The position numbers and the translations under genes are program-made. A stretch of 28,544 bases of DNA from a bacterium (lineage in GTDB: Bacteria; Bacteroidota; Ignavibacteria; Kapaibacteriales; UBA2268), in NCBI GenBank assembly GCA_030426865.1, contig JAUHXN010000005.1:1-28544 (forward strand). The letters are read 5' to 3'. The notes below the pieces were generated by a model. It did no database searches and was not told the origin of the DNA. It was given only the letters and a program-made list of their open reading frames with translations. Shown here one piece after another: positions 1-8,439 of the stretch (positions within the stretch are counted from its first letter, which is position 1; every line of letters starts with the position of its first letter).

Positions 1-647
1 TCATTATCATAATCTGAAAATGTAGATGCAAGAGAACACCCATTATCAGCAACTCCCAGTTCCTCAGCAATCTCAACGAATTTCATATCTCCCATATTTT
101 CATAGAAGAAATTACGATCACAATCGCCATTACCACCTACGTAACTTGAGAAATAAATATCTAAATCGCCATCTATATCGAAGTCTATAAATGATACAGC
201 TGTATTCCAGATTTTTGCTTCTAAACCAGCAGATATTGTTATATCATAAAATTTACCATCTCTATTTTCAAATAAATATGAATCTGCTCTTTCGAAAGTT
301 GTAACTATAAGGTCTTTATCACCATCATTATCTAGGTCGGCTGCTGCTGCACCTACAGTTTGATCGTGTACTGACATAACTAAACCAGAAGAAGCGTAAA
401 CATTTTTAAACGTACCGTCTTGCATATTTTGGAACAATGCAGAGTGATTGAGCAATCCACCGGCCACGAAAATATCTTCGTACCCATCATTATTGAAATC
501 AAATACTACTACACCACCGCTCATCTCTCTTGTGTCAAGCGTAAAATGATCACCGACACCGATTTGTTTTCCAACTTCTTCATAAGTCTGGGCTACGGAT
601 AATTGTATAATTCCAAGGGTAATTATTATTCTAATTAAAAGCTTCAT
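1..647 (-). CDS. FG-GAP/VCBS-repeat secreted protein, partial (N-terminal 215 residues)
   Basis: This open frame starts with ATG at 645-647 and stays open to the left edge, so the C-terminus is missing. It begins with a signal peptide (MKLLIRIIITLGIIQLSVAQ) and continues with FG-GAP/VCBS calcium-loop units such as DFNNDGYED, DLDNDGDKD and DFDIDGDLD, which belong to beta-propeller surface proteins. The N-terminus is plainly paralogous to the gene just upstream on the same strand: both have a HFT-x-D-x-x-x-MSGGVVV stretch near residue 40 and an NGC motif ahead of a later DYDND unit. Only 4 bp separate it from the stop of that gene, and an AAAGGA ribosome-binding site lies within the end of that gene, so the two are probably cotranscribed. 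By analogy it may end in an ASPIC/UnbV domain and a T9SS signal, but that part is outside the window. The ligand is unknown. Confidence 0.85.
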   Translation of the reverse strand, partial: MKLLIRIIITLGIIQLSVAQTYEEVGKQIGVGDHFTLDTREMSGGVVVFDFNNDGYEDIFVAGGLLNHSALFQNMQDGTFKNVYASSGLVMSVHDQTVGAAAADLDNDGDKDLIVTTFERADSYLFENRDGKFYDITISAGLEAKIWNTAVSFIDFDIDGDLDIYFSSYVGGNGDCDRNFFYENMGDMKFVEIAEELGVADNGCSLASTFSDYDN

Positions 648-651
648 TTTA

Positions 652-3288
652 TTAATTTCCTTTGATTATTTTAATTATATAGGAATCCCCATTGGTATTA
701 ATCTTCAAGAAATATACTCCTGGAGATAGTCCATAGTCATCGGAATTAATATTAATCCTATTTCTACCGGCTGTCAAAGATTTGTTTATTGGTATAACCT
801 GTCCGACTTGATTTATGAGCTCAAGCGAAGAGTAAAGAGGTGATTCTAGGTCAAACTCAACTGTGGTATTTTGTGAAAACGGATTAGGTATAACGCTAAT
901 ATTTAATTTATTGTCAGTAATAGAATTAAATATTCCAGATTGAGTAACGAAAATATCAGCTATATATAGACTGTCACAGCCGTTATACGCACCACCTTTT
1001 ATTTTATTAGAATAGATGCCGTCTTCAAAGTATTGCTTTCCTTTGAATTCTTCACCTGCTTTCAAATAAATACTATCTCTCTTCTTACTTTCAGGTAGTG
1101 GATCAACTATTATAGTATGAACACTATCACAATTTGCTTCGCTTTTAAAAGTTTCTGAGAATAATTCACGCTTAATAATAATTTTTCCTCTGAAAAAATC
1201 ACCATAACACACGCTAAAATTCTCTTGGAAATTAGGTGCTTCTAGTATGTTTATGTTGTAAGTTATCATACTATCACAACCATTGGATGCTTTAAATTCT
1301 CTAACAAAGGTTTCACTTTCTATGTACTCTTTCCCTTGGAAATATGTTCCGTAGCAAATAGATGTATCTATAGTACTTGAGTAGGGCTGCAGTATAGATA
1401 CATTATAAGTTACTACACTGTCACAACCGTTTACATTGACATAATTCATTACTTTTTCGCCTGGTTCGTCCCAAGTTTGCCCTATGAATTCTTCACCTTT
1501 ACAAATATCAATATTTACATCTTTCTCATCTTTTTTGTTGACATAGATTTGGTAGTATAGACTACTATCAGCACCATTAGTAGCAGTTACAGTGTCTCTA
1601 TATTCACCGTTAGCTAACCATACTTTACCGAAGATTTCTTCACCTTCACAAATATCGACTCTTACAGTATCCGAATATGGTTGAACTATTTTTAGAGTTT
1701 GGTTAGGGGCAATATTTCTTAATTTTGATCTGATTCTTTTTCCTGTCCAAATAACTTCCAATGAATCAATAGTTTCAATATCCATCAATCCAAAGTGAAG
1801 TACTCTAGTGCTTTGGGATAAGTAACCACCACCACCAGACGTCACTTCTCTCATTTGAGTTGTAGCTCCAGTAAATACCTTTACACGACTACCGATAGCT
1901 AATCTATCAATTGTAGAGCCCTCTAGTTTGACTTTAAGCCAGTTTCTACCAGAGTTTTGTTTATTCTCGAAAAGTTTAAAAAAGTCATCGTCATTATAAG
2001 TGTTAGCTGATTTATCAGGTCTAACAGCTGTAGTCAATAAATCTACATCGCCATCATTGTCAAAATCGATTTGTGCTGCACCTCTATCTATGCCTGGTGA
2101 TAATAGTCCTTCTTCAGCACTTACTTCTGTGAATGGTTTTCCATAACCGTCATTTCTGAACATTCTATTATTGTCTGCATACTCAGTATTGATATCAGGA
2201 ATAGGTAGCAAATAACCATTAGTTACATGTAAATCTACATCCATATCTAAATCAAAATCAAACCAATTTACACTCCAACTTACTGTCAACCCAGATTGCT
2301 CACTATTCGGATTAGCTTTCGTATTATCTAATTTCAACTCTTTTCCTTTTTCGATAAAGAATTGGCCACTAGCATTTTCGAAAAAATAGTTCTGACCAAT
2401 GTTAGTTGCATAATAATCGAACCATCCATCATTATTATAATCGCCAGCATCAACACCCATACCTAATATCGCTTGATTGAAACCATATTGGTCTTTTACA
2501 TTTGTGAATTTTTTCTCAGGATAATCATTTCGGTAAAGTGCGTTAGAAGAGAAGTTTTGACCAAAGTCATTAGCTACGAATAAATCCATATCTCCGTCAT
2601 TATCGAAATCTGAAAATGATATTGCTAATCCACATCCATTATCATTGACTCCGTACTTTGCACTTTCTTCAGTAAAAAATTCACCGCCATGATTTATAAA
2701 AAGACTATTTGGCAAACAAACTTGATTGGAATTATCTTCAAAATAATTTGCTACACAAATATCCATCCAACCATCTAAATTTACATCGGCAAATGCGACA
2801 CTAGTCGATTGGAATTTTTCTCTGATTCCTAATTTGTAACCGGCTTCTTCGAATTTACCATTTACATTACGATAAACTAAACTCAATTGACCCGCATCTG
2901 TCGTGAAGAATAAGTCTTCCCAACCGTCATTGTCATAATCAAATGAACCGCCACCTATTACAAAATATACGGAAGGAATATCTATAATTTCATCAGTTAC
3001 ATCAGTAAACATATTTGCATAGTCATAAGGGGTTGTCTCATAAGCGGCAGGGTTATTTCTGTATATTTTCGTCTTCTCTTCGTCTCCACCAAGTAAAACG
3101 AAATCGTCGTACCCGTCTCTGTTATAATCAATTACAACAACACCACCAGACATCAATGAGCCATCGTGTGTGAAATGTTCTATACCTGCTTTAGGGAATA
3201 TATCCTCAAAAGTTTGCGAATGCGCAGTATTAATAATGCATGAAAATGATAGAATAACTATCATCGAAAAAGTAAATAAACTCTTCAT
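652..3288 (-). CDS. Secreted FG-GAP/ASPIC-UnbV surface protein with Cys repeats and T9SS sorting domain
   Basis: An 878-residue multidomain protein. A signal peptide (about 1-25) is followed by about seven FG-GAP/VCBS calcium-binding loops between residues 50 and 430 (DYNRDGYDD, DYDNDGWED, DVNLDGWMD, DFDNDGDMD, DYNNDGWFD, DFDNDGDVD). An ASPIC/UnbV domain follows at roughly 447-535 (GSRVKVFTG, GGGGYLSQS, HFGL). Residues of about 540-790 hold five degenerate repeats of the pattern IC-x-G, a glycine-rich turn, then NGCDS. The last 75 residues are a T9SS type A sorting domain (VIPNPF, LSPGVYFLKI). The protein should therefore cross the inner membrane by Sec, cross the outer membrane by T9SS, and be anchored at the surface or released. 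FG-GAP propellers are commonly adhesive, but the partner cannot be read from the sequence. It is the first gene of a tandem pair with the partial paralogue that follows on this strand. Confidence 0.9.
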   Translation of the reverse strand: MKSLFTFSMIVILSFSCIINTAHSQTFEDIFPKAGIEHFTHDGSLMSGGVVVIDYNRDGYDDFVLLGGDEEKTKIYRNNPAAYETTPYDYANMFTDVTDEIIDIPSVYFVIGGGSFDYDNDGWEDLFFTTDAGQLSLVYRNVNGKFEEAGYKLGIREKFQSTSVAFADVNLDGWMDICVANYFEDNSNQVCLPNSLFINHGGEFFTEESAKYGVNDNGCGLAISFSDFDNDGDMDLFVANDFGQNFSSNALYRNDYPEKKFTNVKDQYGFNQAILGMGVDAGDYNNDGWFDYYATNIGQNYFFENASGQFFIEKGKELKLDNTKANPNSEQSGLTVSWSVNWFDFDLDMDVDLHVTNGYLLPIPDINTEYADNNRMFRNDGYGKPFTEVSAEEGLLSPGIDRGAAQIDFDNDGDVDLLTTAVRPDKSANTYNDDDFFKLFENKQNSGRNWLKVKLEGSTIDRLAIGSRVKVFTGATTQMREVTSGGGGYLSQSTRVLHFGLMDIETIDSLEVIWTGKRIRSKLRNIAPNQTLKIVQPYSDTVRVDICEGEEIFGKVWLANGEYRDTVTATNGADSSLYYQIYVNKKDEKDVNIDICKGEEFIGQTWDEPGEKVMNYVNVNGCDSVVTYNVSILQPYSSTIDTSICYGTYFQGKEYIESETFVREFKASNGCDSMITYNINILEAPNFQENFSVCYGDFFRGKIIIKRELFSETFKSEANCDSVHTIIVDPLPESKKRDSIYLKAGEEFKGKQYFEDGIYSNKIKGGAYNGCDSLYIADIFVTQSGIFNSITDNKLNISVIPNPFSQNTTVEFDLESPLYSSLELINQVGQVIPINKSLTAGRNRININSDDYGLSPGVYFLKINTNGDSYIIKIIKGN
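950..1665 (-). repeat. Five intragenic Cys-Gly / NGCDS protein repeats
   Basis: The region codes for five degenerate units of roughly 45 residues. Each has a Cys or its remnant near the start (DICEGEE, DICKGEE, SICYGTY, SVCYGDF, then a Cys-less YLKAGEE) and, in most, an NGCDS or NCDS box near the end. The two Cys residues per unit could form a disulfide in an extracellular stalk. The first unit has NGADSS, which lacks the second Cys, and the last lacks the first Cys, so the outer units are asymmetric. Stalk function is inferred. Confidence 0.7.
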
Positions 3289-3360
3289 ATTTAACCTAAC
3301 TATGATTTTAATAATTTTCTAAATTTAACAATATGTTACATATATAACAAGCCAGAAAGT

Positions 3361-3387
3361 AAAAAGTAACATCATTTGTTACTTTTT
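3361..3387 (-). terminator. Hairpin terminator overlapping the lnt stop codon
   Basis: A perfect 10-bp inverted repeat (AAAAAGTAAC, 7-nt loop, GTTACTTTTT) overlaps the TAA stop of lnt at 3379-3381. The minus-strand transcript ends in TTTTT; the plus strand has an even longer T run, so it could work in both directions. Confidence 0.6.
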
Positions 3388-4971
3388 TTTGATAATAGAA
3401 TAAAAAAGAAAGAATATAGAAGTTAAAAGACAAAAATAAACGAACCAATTCCCATAAATAGCAAAAAATGTAATATCATCAATAGTTGGGATTGTCATAG
3501 AAATAGAAGTTTGTTCGTATTGCTCTGCTCTTTGTAATATTTTTCCTGTTGGTGAGATAAAACAAGTCACTCCCGAGTTTGCAGCACGTGCTAGATAACG
3601 CTTGTTCTCGATAGCTCTAAATGCTGAGATTAGGGCGTGTTGTTCGGGGCCAGGTGTGAAGTCGTACCATGCGTCGTTAGTAATTACAGTATAAAGATTT
3701 GCTCCCTTTTTACTAAATTCTCTAACAAAAGATGGGTAAATAGATTCTATACAAATTATTGGAGCTATATTCACTCCCTTGTTTGGCAGCATCAGATTCT
3801 TCTGTTTGGTTCCTTTACCCCAAAATGATATACCTACCCCCCAATCTATGAATTCAGTTAAGAATGTAAAAATCTCTACGTGAGGGACTCGTTCGCCAAA
3901 AGGAGTTAATTTCATTTTGTGATAAATATCATAATCATTAGAATCAATTAATACAGCACTATTGAAATTATCATATTTTACTTCTTTTCCTCTGAGATTC
4001 ATCTCTTTAGTTATGCTTGGGGCGTTTTCTTCATACACTACTATATCAACGAATCCGGATAGTAAAGCTATGTTGTTAGTATCAACCCATCTACCGAGAA
4101 AGTTAAAATTATGGTCAAGGTTAAAACTATTATTAAGGTATAAAATACTGGTTTCTGGCCATATAATTAAGTCTATATCAGAAATTGAATCCAATAGGTT
4201 ATTAGAATAATCTATTAATGTTCTGACTTGGTCTGCAGGCCCAGCACTCCACTTGTCCCATGGATCAATGTTAGGTTGGATAAGCCCAATGTTAATAGTC
4301 TTGTTTGACTCTAATAATGTACTATGATTATACTTTGTTATCTGTATATTGGAGTAAATAATAGGCAATACAATTAGTAAAAAAAGTGTAGAATATTGCC
4401 ATTTATTTTCTTTGTAACTCGAAGCACCATTCTTATAATTAAATATCAAATCATAGATTATAACATTGATAAGTACTATAACGAAAGTAACACCGAAGAC
4501 TCCGAACAGATCAGCTATTTGTACCCAGCTAGTATTGTATATCTGTGTGTACCCGAACGAAGCCCATGGAAAAGATAACTCAGTCAGAGTTCTAGACCAT
4601 TCGAACGATGCCCAAATGAAAGGGAACAAATAGAGGGATAATCGTCGGGGTAGCCTTATCCTGATTACTAACCACAGAATAATAGGTACCATAAAATAAA
4701 ATGGATGAAATATATCTAACACAAATCCAGAACTCATTAGAAAAGGATCTGTTTTCTCTTGGAAACTGCTTATCCACCACAAAGTTCCAACTTGATAAAC
4801 AAAGAAAGTAGCGTAAGTATTCCAAAAATAGAACTTTTTAGTACTATCAAGCAAATATAAAATAGGTATAAACGCGATAAATGCTAAAAAGTAAAATGGC
4901 ATAGGAGGGAATGCTAGAACTAGCAATAGCCCACTTGCTAACGAAAGTAATAGTCTTGTGTTCTTTTTCAT
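3379..4971 (-). CDS. lnt: Apolipoprotein N-acyltransferase
   Basis: Lnt transfers the third acyl chain from phospholipid to the N-terminal Cys of apolipoproteins at the outer face of the inner membrane. The 530 residues begin with about six hydrophobic membrane segments (about 1-210), followed by a periplasmic nitrilase domain and a final membrane helix (about 500-525), as in the family. The catalytic triad is visible: Glu273 (IIWPET), Lys352 (YHKMKLTPFGE) and Cys407 (IICIES). The later motif NDAWYDFTPGPEQH matches the conserved Lnt segment. The ATG at 4969-4971 gives the expected N-terminus. The gene is monocistronic, divergent from fliW. Its substrates would include lipoproteins such as the VWA-OmpA protein encoded at 7004-8434. 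Confidence 0.95.
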   Translation of the reverse strand: MKKNTRLLLSLASGLLLVLAFPPMPFYFLAFIAFIPILYLLDSTKKFYFWNTYATFFVYQVGTLWWISSFQEKTDPFLMSSGFVLDIFHPFYFMVPIILWLVIRIRLPRRLSLYLFPFIWASFEWSRTLTELSFPWASFGYTQIYNTSWVQIADLFGVFGVTFVIVLINVIIYDLIFNYKNGASSYKENKWQYSTLFLLIVLPIIYSNIQITKYNHSTLLESNKTINIGLIQPNIDPWDKWSAGPADQVRTLIDYSNNLLDSISDIDLIIWPETSILYLNNSFNLDHNFNFLGRWVDTNNIALLSGFVDIVVYEENAPSITKEMNLRGKEVKYDNFNSAVLIDSNDYDIYHKMKLTPFGERVPHVEIFTFLTEFIDWGVGISFWGKGTKQKNLMLPNKGVNIAPIICIESIYPSFVREFSKKGANLYTVITNDAWYDFTPGPEQHALISAFRAIENKRYLARAANSGVTCFISPTGKILQRAEQYEQTSISMTIPTIDDITFFAIYGNWFVYFCLLTSIFFLFYSIIKKK

Positions 4972-5166
4972 AGTTCAATTTATAGAATTTGTGCTAAATT
5001 CGAATAAATTATCTAAATTGCCTTTAGAAATAAGGTGTTCTATCCGATAAGAATAGAGAAATGAATAAAAAGTAATAAACTTGGCAAGATAATTGCAATT
5101 GTAATATCGAATTGTCATTAATTGTCTATTATTTGTTAAGTTACTAAACATCAAAAGGATTTTGGG

Positions 5167-5604
5167 ATGGAAAAACAGGAAGTTAGTATAATAAAAATCA
5201 AGACCCTCCACTTCGGAGAGATAGAAATAGAAAATGATAAAGTTTTCCATTTCCCTGATGGATTGTTGGGATTTGAAAAATACAATAATTTCGTTTTAAT
5301 TAATCACGAAGAGACGGCCCCCCTTAGATGGCTTATTTCGGTAGATGATCCTACAATTGGATTTCCTCTAATCAATCCTTGGATGGTTGATATAAAGTAT
5401 AACCCAGGTAAGAACATAGATTTGGAATCAGAAGCGGCTTTTGTAGTAATTACTTTAGGTAATAAAGAAAGAGTAATGACTGCAAATATGAAAGCCCCGT
5501 TAGTACTTGGAGTAGAGACCAGAGAAGGTCGCCAAATAGTGATGTCTTCGGACAAATATTCTACTAAGCAACCTGTTATTCATACTACAACAGAAGAGGT
5601 CTAG
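5167..5604 (+). CDS. fliW: Flagellar assembly factor FliW (CsrA antagonist)
   Basis: FliW is a small cytoplasmic protein that binds CsrA and relieves CsrA repression of flagellin translation; free flagellin in turn titrates FliW. The 145 residues carry the family landmarks: FGEIEIENDKVFHFPDGLLGFE near the N-terminus, LISVDDPTIGFPLINPW in the middle, and a MTANMKAPLVLG segment toward the C-terminus. Length is typical of the family. An AAAAGGA ribosome-binding site precedes the ATG. It is the first gene of a plus-strand operon; csrA starts 1 bp after its stop, which suits translational coupling of the two antagonists. No flagellin or other flagellar structural gene lies in this window, so flagellation is implied, not shown. 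Confidence 0.95.
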   Translation: MEKQEVSIIKIKTLHFGEIEIENDKVFHFPDGLLGFEKYNNFVLINHEETAPLRWLISVDDPTIGFPLINPWMVDIKYNPGKNIDLESEAAFVVITLGNKERVMTANMKAPLVLGVETREGRQIVMSSDKYSTKQPVIHTTTEEV

Positions 5605-5605
5605 T

Positions 5606-5896
5606 ATGCTGGTACTCTCTAGAAAAGTAGGTGAAGTAGTCACTATAGGAAATTCGATTGAAATAACTGTTATCAGTTATGATAGGGGAGTAATACGACT
5701 AGGAATTAATGCTCCAAAGAGTATTGCTGTACATAGAAAAGAGATTTACGATAAGATAGCAGAGACTAATAAGGAATCTTCGGGTGTCGAGTTCGATATG
5801 TTGAAGAACTTGCTAAAAAATACAGAAATTAGCTCTTTAGGCTCAGAAAAGAATAAATTAGAACATTTGGCAATACATAATACTAAAAAAGACTAG
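5606..5896 (+). CDS. csrA: Carbon storage regulator CsrA (translational regulator)
   Basis: CsrA is a dimeric RNA-binding protein that recognises GGA motifs in mRNA leaders and blocks or modulates translation. The first 60 residues are a classic CsrA domain (MLVLSRKVGEVVTIG, VRLGI-type strand as GVIRLGINAPKSIAVHRKEIY). The protein is 96 residues, against about 61 in E. coli, with a C-terminal tail from about residue 58. In FliW-containing bacteria a C-terminal CsrA extension is needed for FliW binding, so the length fits the adjacent fliW. It sits 1 bp after the fliW stop, and its own stop abuts the ATG of the next gene with no gap, so all three genes are probably coupled in translation. Confidence 0.95.
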   Translation: MLVLSRKVGEVVTIGNSIEITVISYDRGVIRLGINAPKSIAVHRKEIYDKIAETNKESSGVEFDMLKNLLKNTEISSLGSEKNKLEHLAIHNTKKD

Positions 5897-6487
5897 ATGC
5901 ACTCTGCCCTCATAATAGACGATGATGTTTGGATGCAAAGAATAATGCTCAAAAACCTTAAGCAATATGGGTTTGACGAGATTTATACTGCATCTGACGG
6001 TTTCAATGGTATAGCACTTGCAGTTGAACATATCCCATCACTTATTGTATTGGATATACTCATGCGAGAGCTTGATGGGGTTGCTGTGCTTAAAGTCCTG
6101 AAAGCAATTAAAACTACTCATGATATACCAGTTCTAGTTGGTTCTGGTGTTACTGATATGGACGTAATAGCAAGAGTTGTGAAAGCAGGATCTAATCACT
6201 TTATATCAAAACCTTATTCAAAAGCTACATTAGAAGAAAAATTACGTGATGTATTCGGTGAAGAAAAACTAGAATTGCTAAGGAATCATAAACCGTTCTC
6301 AGATAAAGAGCTTGGGTATATACCAGAAGAAAAATACAAGCGGACTGAAGCGGAGAAGAGTACGCCTAAAATTGATTTAAAGAATAAAAATTCTGGTATG
6401 AGTGGCTATGCTGCCAAACATTATTCTGAAGACGAAAAGAAGAATATCAATGCTCTTAAGAAATTACTTCTGAAAAGTGATAAATAG
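5897..6487 (+). CDS. Response regulator, REC domain with a short unclassified C-terminal tail
   Basis: Residues 1-120 form a receiver domain: acidic pocket Asp8-Asp10 (IIDDD), phospho-acceptor Asp53 (LIVLDIL), switch Ser83 (VLVGSGV) and Lys105 (ISKPYS). No DNA-binding or enzymatic output domain follows; the remaining 70-75 residues are charged, rich in Lys and Glu, and probably partly disordered or helical. It may act by protein-protein contact, as CheY or Spo0F proteins do. The ATG directly abuts the csrA stop codon, so it is almost certainly coexpressed with fliW and csrA, suggesting a link between phospho-signalling and post-transcriptional control or motility. No histidine kinase lies in the window. 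It converges with the gene at 6496-6999, with 8 bp between the stops. Confidence 0.85.
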   Translation: MHSALIIDDDVWMQRIMLKNLKQYGFDEIYTASDGFNGIALAVEHIPSLIVLDILMRELDGVAVLKVLKAIKTTHDIPVLVGSGVTDMDVIARVVKAGSNHFISKPYSKATLEEKLRDVFGEEKLELLRNHKPFSDKELGYIPEEKYKRTEAEKSTPKIDLKNKNSGMSGYAAKHYSEDEKKNINALKKLLLKSDK

Positions 6488-6495
6488 AGATTGAT

Positions 6496-6999
6496 TTAAT
6501 ATTCCTCAAACTCAACATTGGTAAACTTATTTTTTTCAATTATTTTTTTAACCCTTTCGGTACATGCGGTCAACAAAGTGCCTTTGTTTGAAAAGAAATC
6601 AGTCCCTTTGTAAGTGCTTAAATCAAATTCAATTTTTACATCTGAATCTTCAAGTTGAGCTTCACTATTGGTGAATTCTCCTACAATTGCATCTACATAA
6701 AAGGCATAATAATTTTTATCTTCGTGTCCTTTGATTACTATCGGGAAACAGCCCCAACCCGTAAACTTCTCTCTTTCGAATAGCTCTTTCACATTTTCAG
6801 ATATTGCAAAGAATGTACTATCTGCAAATTCAATTATATCAAACCATTTCTTACCTTTATCAACAGTAAAAGTGTTGTTTTCTACCAGTATTGAGTCCTT
6901 TGTCAATGGTGTTAAGGTGTCATACTCTAAATCACTTTGTATCTTTATAGTGCTTCTATTATAAGAAATACGGGCATCGAATAGATAGAATTTTGGCAT
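6496..6999 (-). CDS. Hypothetical protein, Imm11/DUF1629-like
   Basis: A 167-residue protein without signal peptide or membrane segment, so probably cytoplasmic. The pattern resembles the Imm11/DUF1629 group of immunity-like proteins: a central WFDIIEFADSTFFAISENVKELF stretch, an aromatic core segment around residue 100 (NYYAFYVDAIVG), and a C-terminus of the form DFFSNKGTLL, then a helix ending KFTNVEFEEY. This assignment rests on pattern memory and is not certain. It is the last gene of a minus-strand operon, 4 bp after the stop of the VWA-OmpA lipoprotein gene. No polymorphic toxin is recognisable nearby, so an immunity role would need a partner elsewhere; a plain housekeeping role is also possible. 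Confidence 0.6.
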   Translation of the reverse strand: MPKFYLFDARISYNRSTIKIQSDLEYDTLTPLTKDSILVENNTFTVDKGKKWFDIIEFADSTFFAISENVKELFEREKFTGWGCFPIVIKGHEDKNYYAFYVDAIVGEFTNSEAQLEDSDVKIEFDLSTYKGTDFFSNKGTLLTACTERVKKIIEKNKFTNVEFEEY

Positions 7000-7003
7000 A
7001 TTT

Positions 7004-8434
7004 CTACTTCGCAGTTACTTTGAACATAGTTCTTCTGTTTTGCGCTCTGCCTTGTTCGGTATCATTACTTACTTCTGGTTGGCTATATCCAAAACCACGA
7101 TAACGCAATCTTCGCTCTTCTATTCCTTTGCTGATTAGTGCATCCATTACAGCTTTCGCTCTGCGCTCTGATAGTTCTTGGTTGAATTCCTCACCACCTA
7201 TATTATCTGTGTGTCCTTGCACTTCTAACCTAATAGTAGGCTTGGACATCATCGCATCAACAATCTCGTTTAGTATAGGTTCTGATTGAGGTAATAAATC
7301 CGATTTGTTATACTCAAAAAGAATAGGTCTTTTGAATAAGTCACCAAAGTCAGACCACGGGAACAAGTCACTAGTGTCATAGTGATCGATAGCTACCATA
7401 TTCGAATCTCTACCAGGTATCGTCAACTCAGAGAATACTGTGTGGTATCCCCAATAATTCGGTGGTTTGTAGCTTATTAGGTAGTATTGGCGTAAACTAT
7501 TGTATATATCACGTATGATAGCCAGTAGCTCTTGTTTCGATTTCGCTCTGTAGAATCTACCACCAGTGTATCTAGCTAAATATACTAATTCTTGGTCTTG
7601 AGAGTAACCGAATGCAACTGTAAATATATGCACTTTCTCTTTTTTGGCATATTCTATTACTTTACCAATGTCTATTTTAGAGTAGTTGTCATCGCCATCT
7701 GTGAAGAGTACTAGCACTCGTGGGTCATCTTTGCTCGTAGTACTTAGTAGCTTTATGTTCTCTACTACTGCGTTTCTCATGGCAGAGAAAAGTCCTTTAT
7801 TCTGATCTTTCTTAGCGTTGAATAACTGACGCAACCTAGAAGTATCATTGTCCATTGGTACTTTTAGGTCGAACTTATTGTTGAAGCTACTTATGCCTAT
7901 ATTATCATACGAATACTTCTCATCTATAAGCATATTAGTTCCCATGTGGATAATGTCCAACACAGGTTCCATAGAGCCGCTATAGTCAATAGTCAGCATA
8001 AGATTATAAGGTATAGAATCACCAGCACCATATTCACGAACAGTGAACTCAGGTACATTGACCATTCGTTTCTTATATAGTTTACCTAGTTCTTCGTCAA
8101 TTTTAGTGAAGTAAGTTATATCCGGGTCTTGTTTGTAAGGGTTCGCCATTTGAGTAGCGAAATACCCAAGTGAGTCATATACACGAGTGAATAATCTAAT
8201 TTCATTCGGATAATCTTCTATCTCTAATCTAAATATATCGTATATTAACTTGTTTGGGTCTAGTGAATCTATTGGTTTACTACCAGAAATATAAATATCA
8301 TCATAGTCAACGCTGTCCGCAATTGCGAAATCGTCATCTATGTCTTGTTGCATTTCGAAGCCCTTGGGTTTCTCTCGACTACCACAAGCAACAAATAAAA
8401 CCCCAAGTAATATGATTAATAGATTCTTTTTCAT
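7004..8434 (-). CDS. Lipoprotein with von Willebrand A domain and C-terminal OmpA peptidoglycan-binding domain
   Basis: A lipobox (LFVAC, Cys17) after a short hydrophobic signal marks it as a lipoprotein. A VWA domain spans roughly residues 144-315, with the metal-site motif DYSGS (Asp150, Ser152, Ser154) and a later FTDGDDN; the usual MIDAS threonine is not evident (NKGLFSAM lies where it would be expected). Residues 370-475 are an OmpA-type domain (ILFEYNKSDLLPQSEPIL, GHTDN, LSERRAKAV, GRAQNRR), which binds peptidoglycan. The protein would be acylated by Lnt, anchored in a membrane and attached to the wall, displaying a VWA module that may bind a protein partner. It lies between an O-methyltransferase gene (5 bp upstream) and the Imm11-like gene (4 bp downstream). 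Confidence 0.9.
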   Translation of the reverse strand: MKKNLLIILLGVLFVACGSREKPKGFEMQQDIDDDFAIADSVDYDDIYISGSKPIDSLDPNKLIYDIFRLEIEDYPNEIRLFTRVYDSLGYFATQMANPYKQDPDITYFTKIDEELGKLYKKRMVNVPEFTVREYGAGDSIPYNLMLTIDYSGSMEPVLDIIHMGTNMLIDEKYSYDNIGISSFNNKFDLKVPMDNDTSRLRQLFNAKKDQNKGLFSAMRNAVVENIKLLSTTSKDDPRVLVLFTDGDDNYSKIDIGKVIEYAKKEKVHIFTVAFGYSQDQELVYLARYTGGRFYRAKSKQELLAIIRDIYNSLRQYYLISYKPPNYWGYHTVFSELTIPGRDSNMVAIDHYDTSDLFPWSDFGDLFKRPILFEYNKSDLLPQSEPILNEIVDAMMSKPTIRLEVQGHTDNIGGEEFNQELSERRAKAVMDALISKGIEERRLRYRGFGYSQPEVSNDTEQGRAQNRRTMFKVTAK

Positions 8435-8439
8435 CTAGA

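Noticed and set aside
4975..5250. Minus-strand open frame of 91 codons across the lnt-fliW gap
   Set aside because: It overlaps the 5' end of fliW in antisense, has low-complexity composition and occupies the divergent promoter region.
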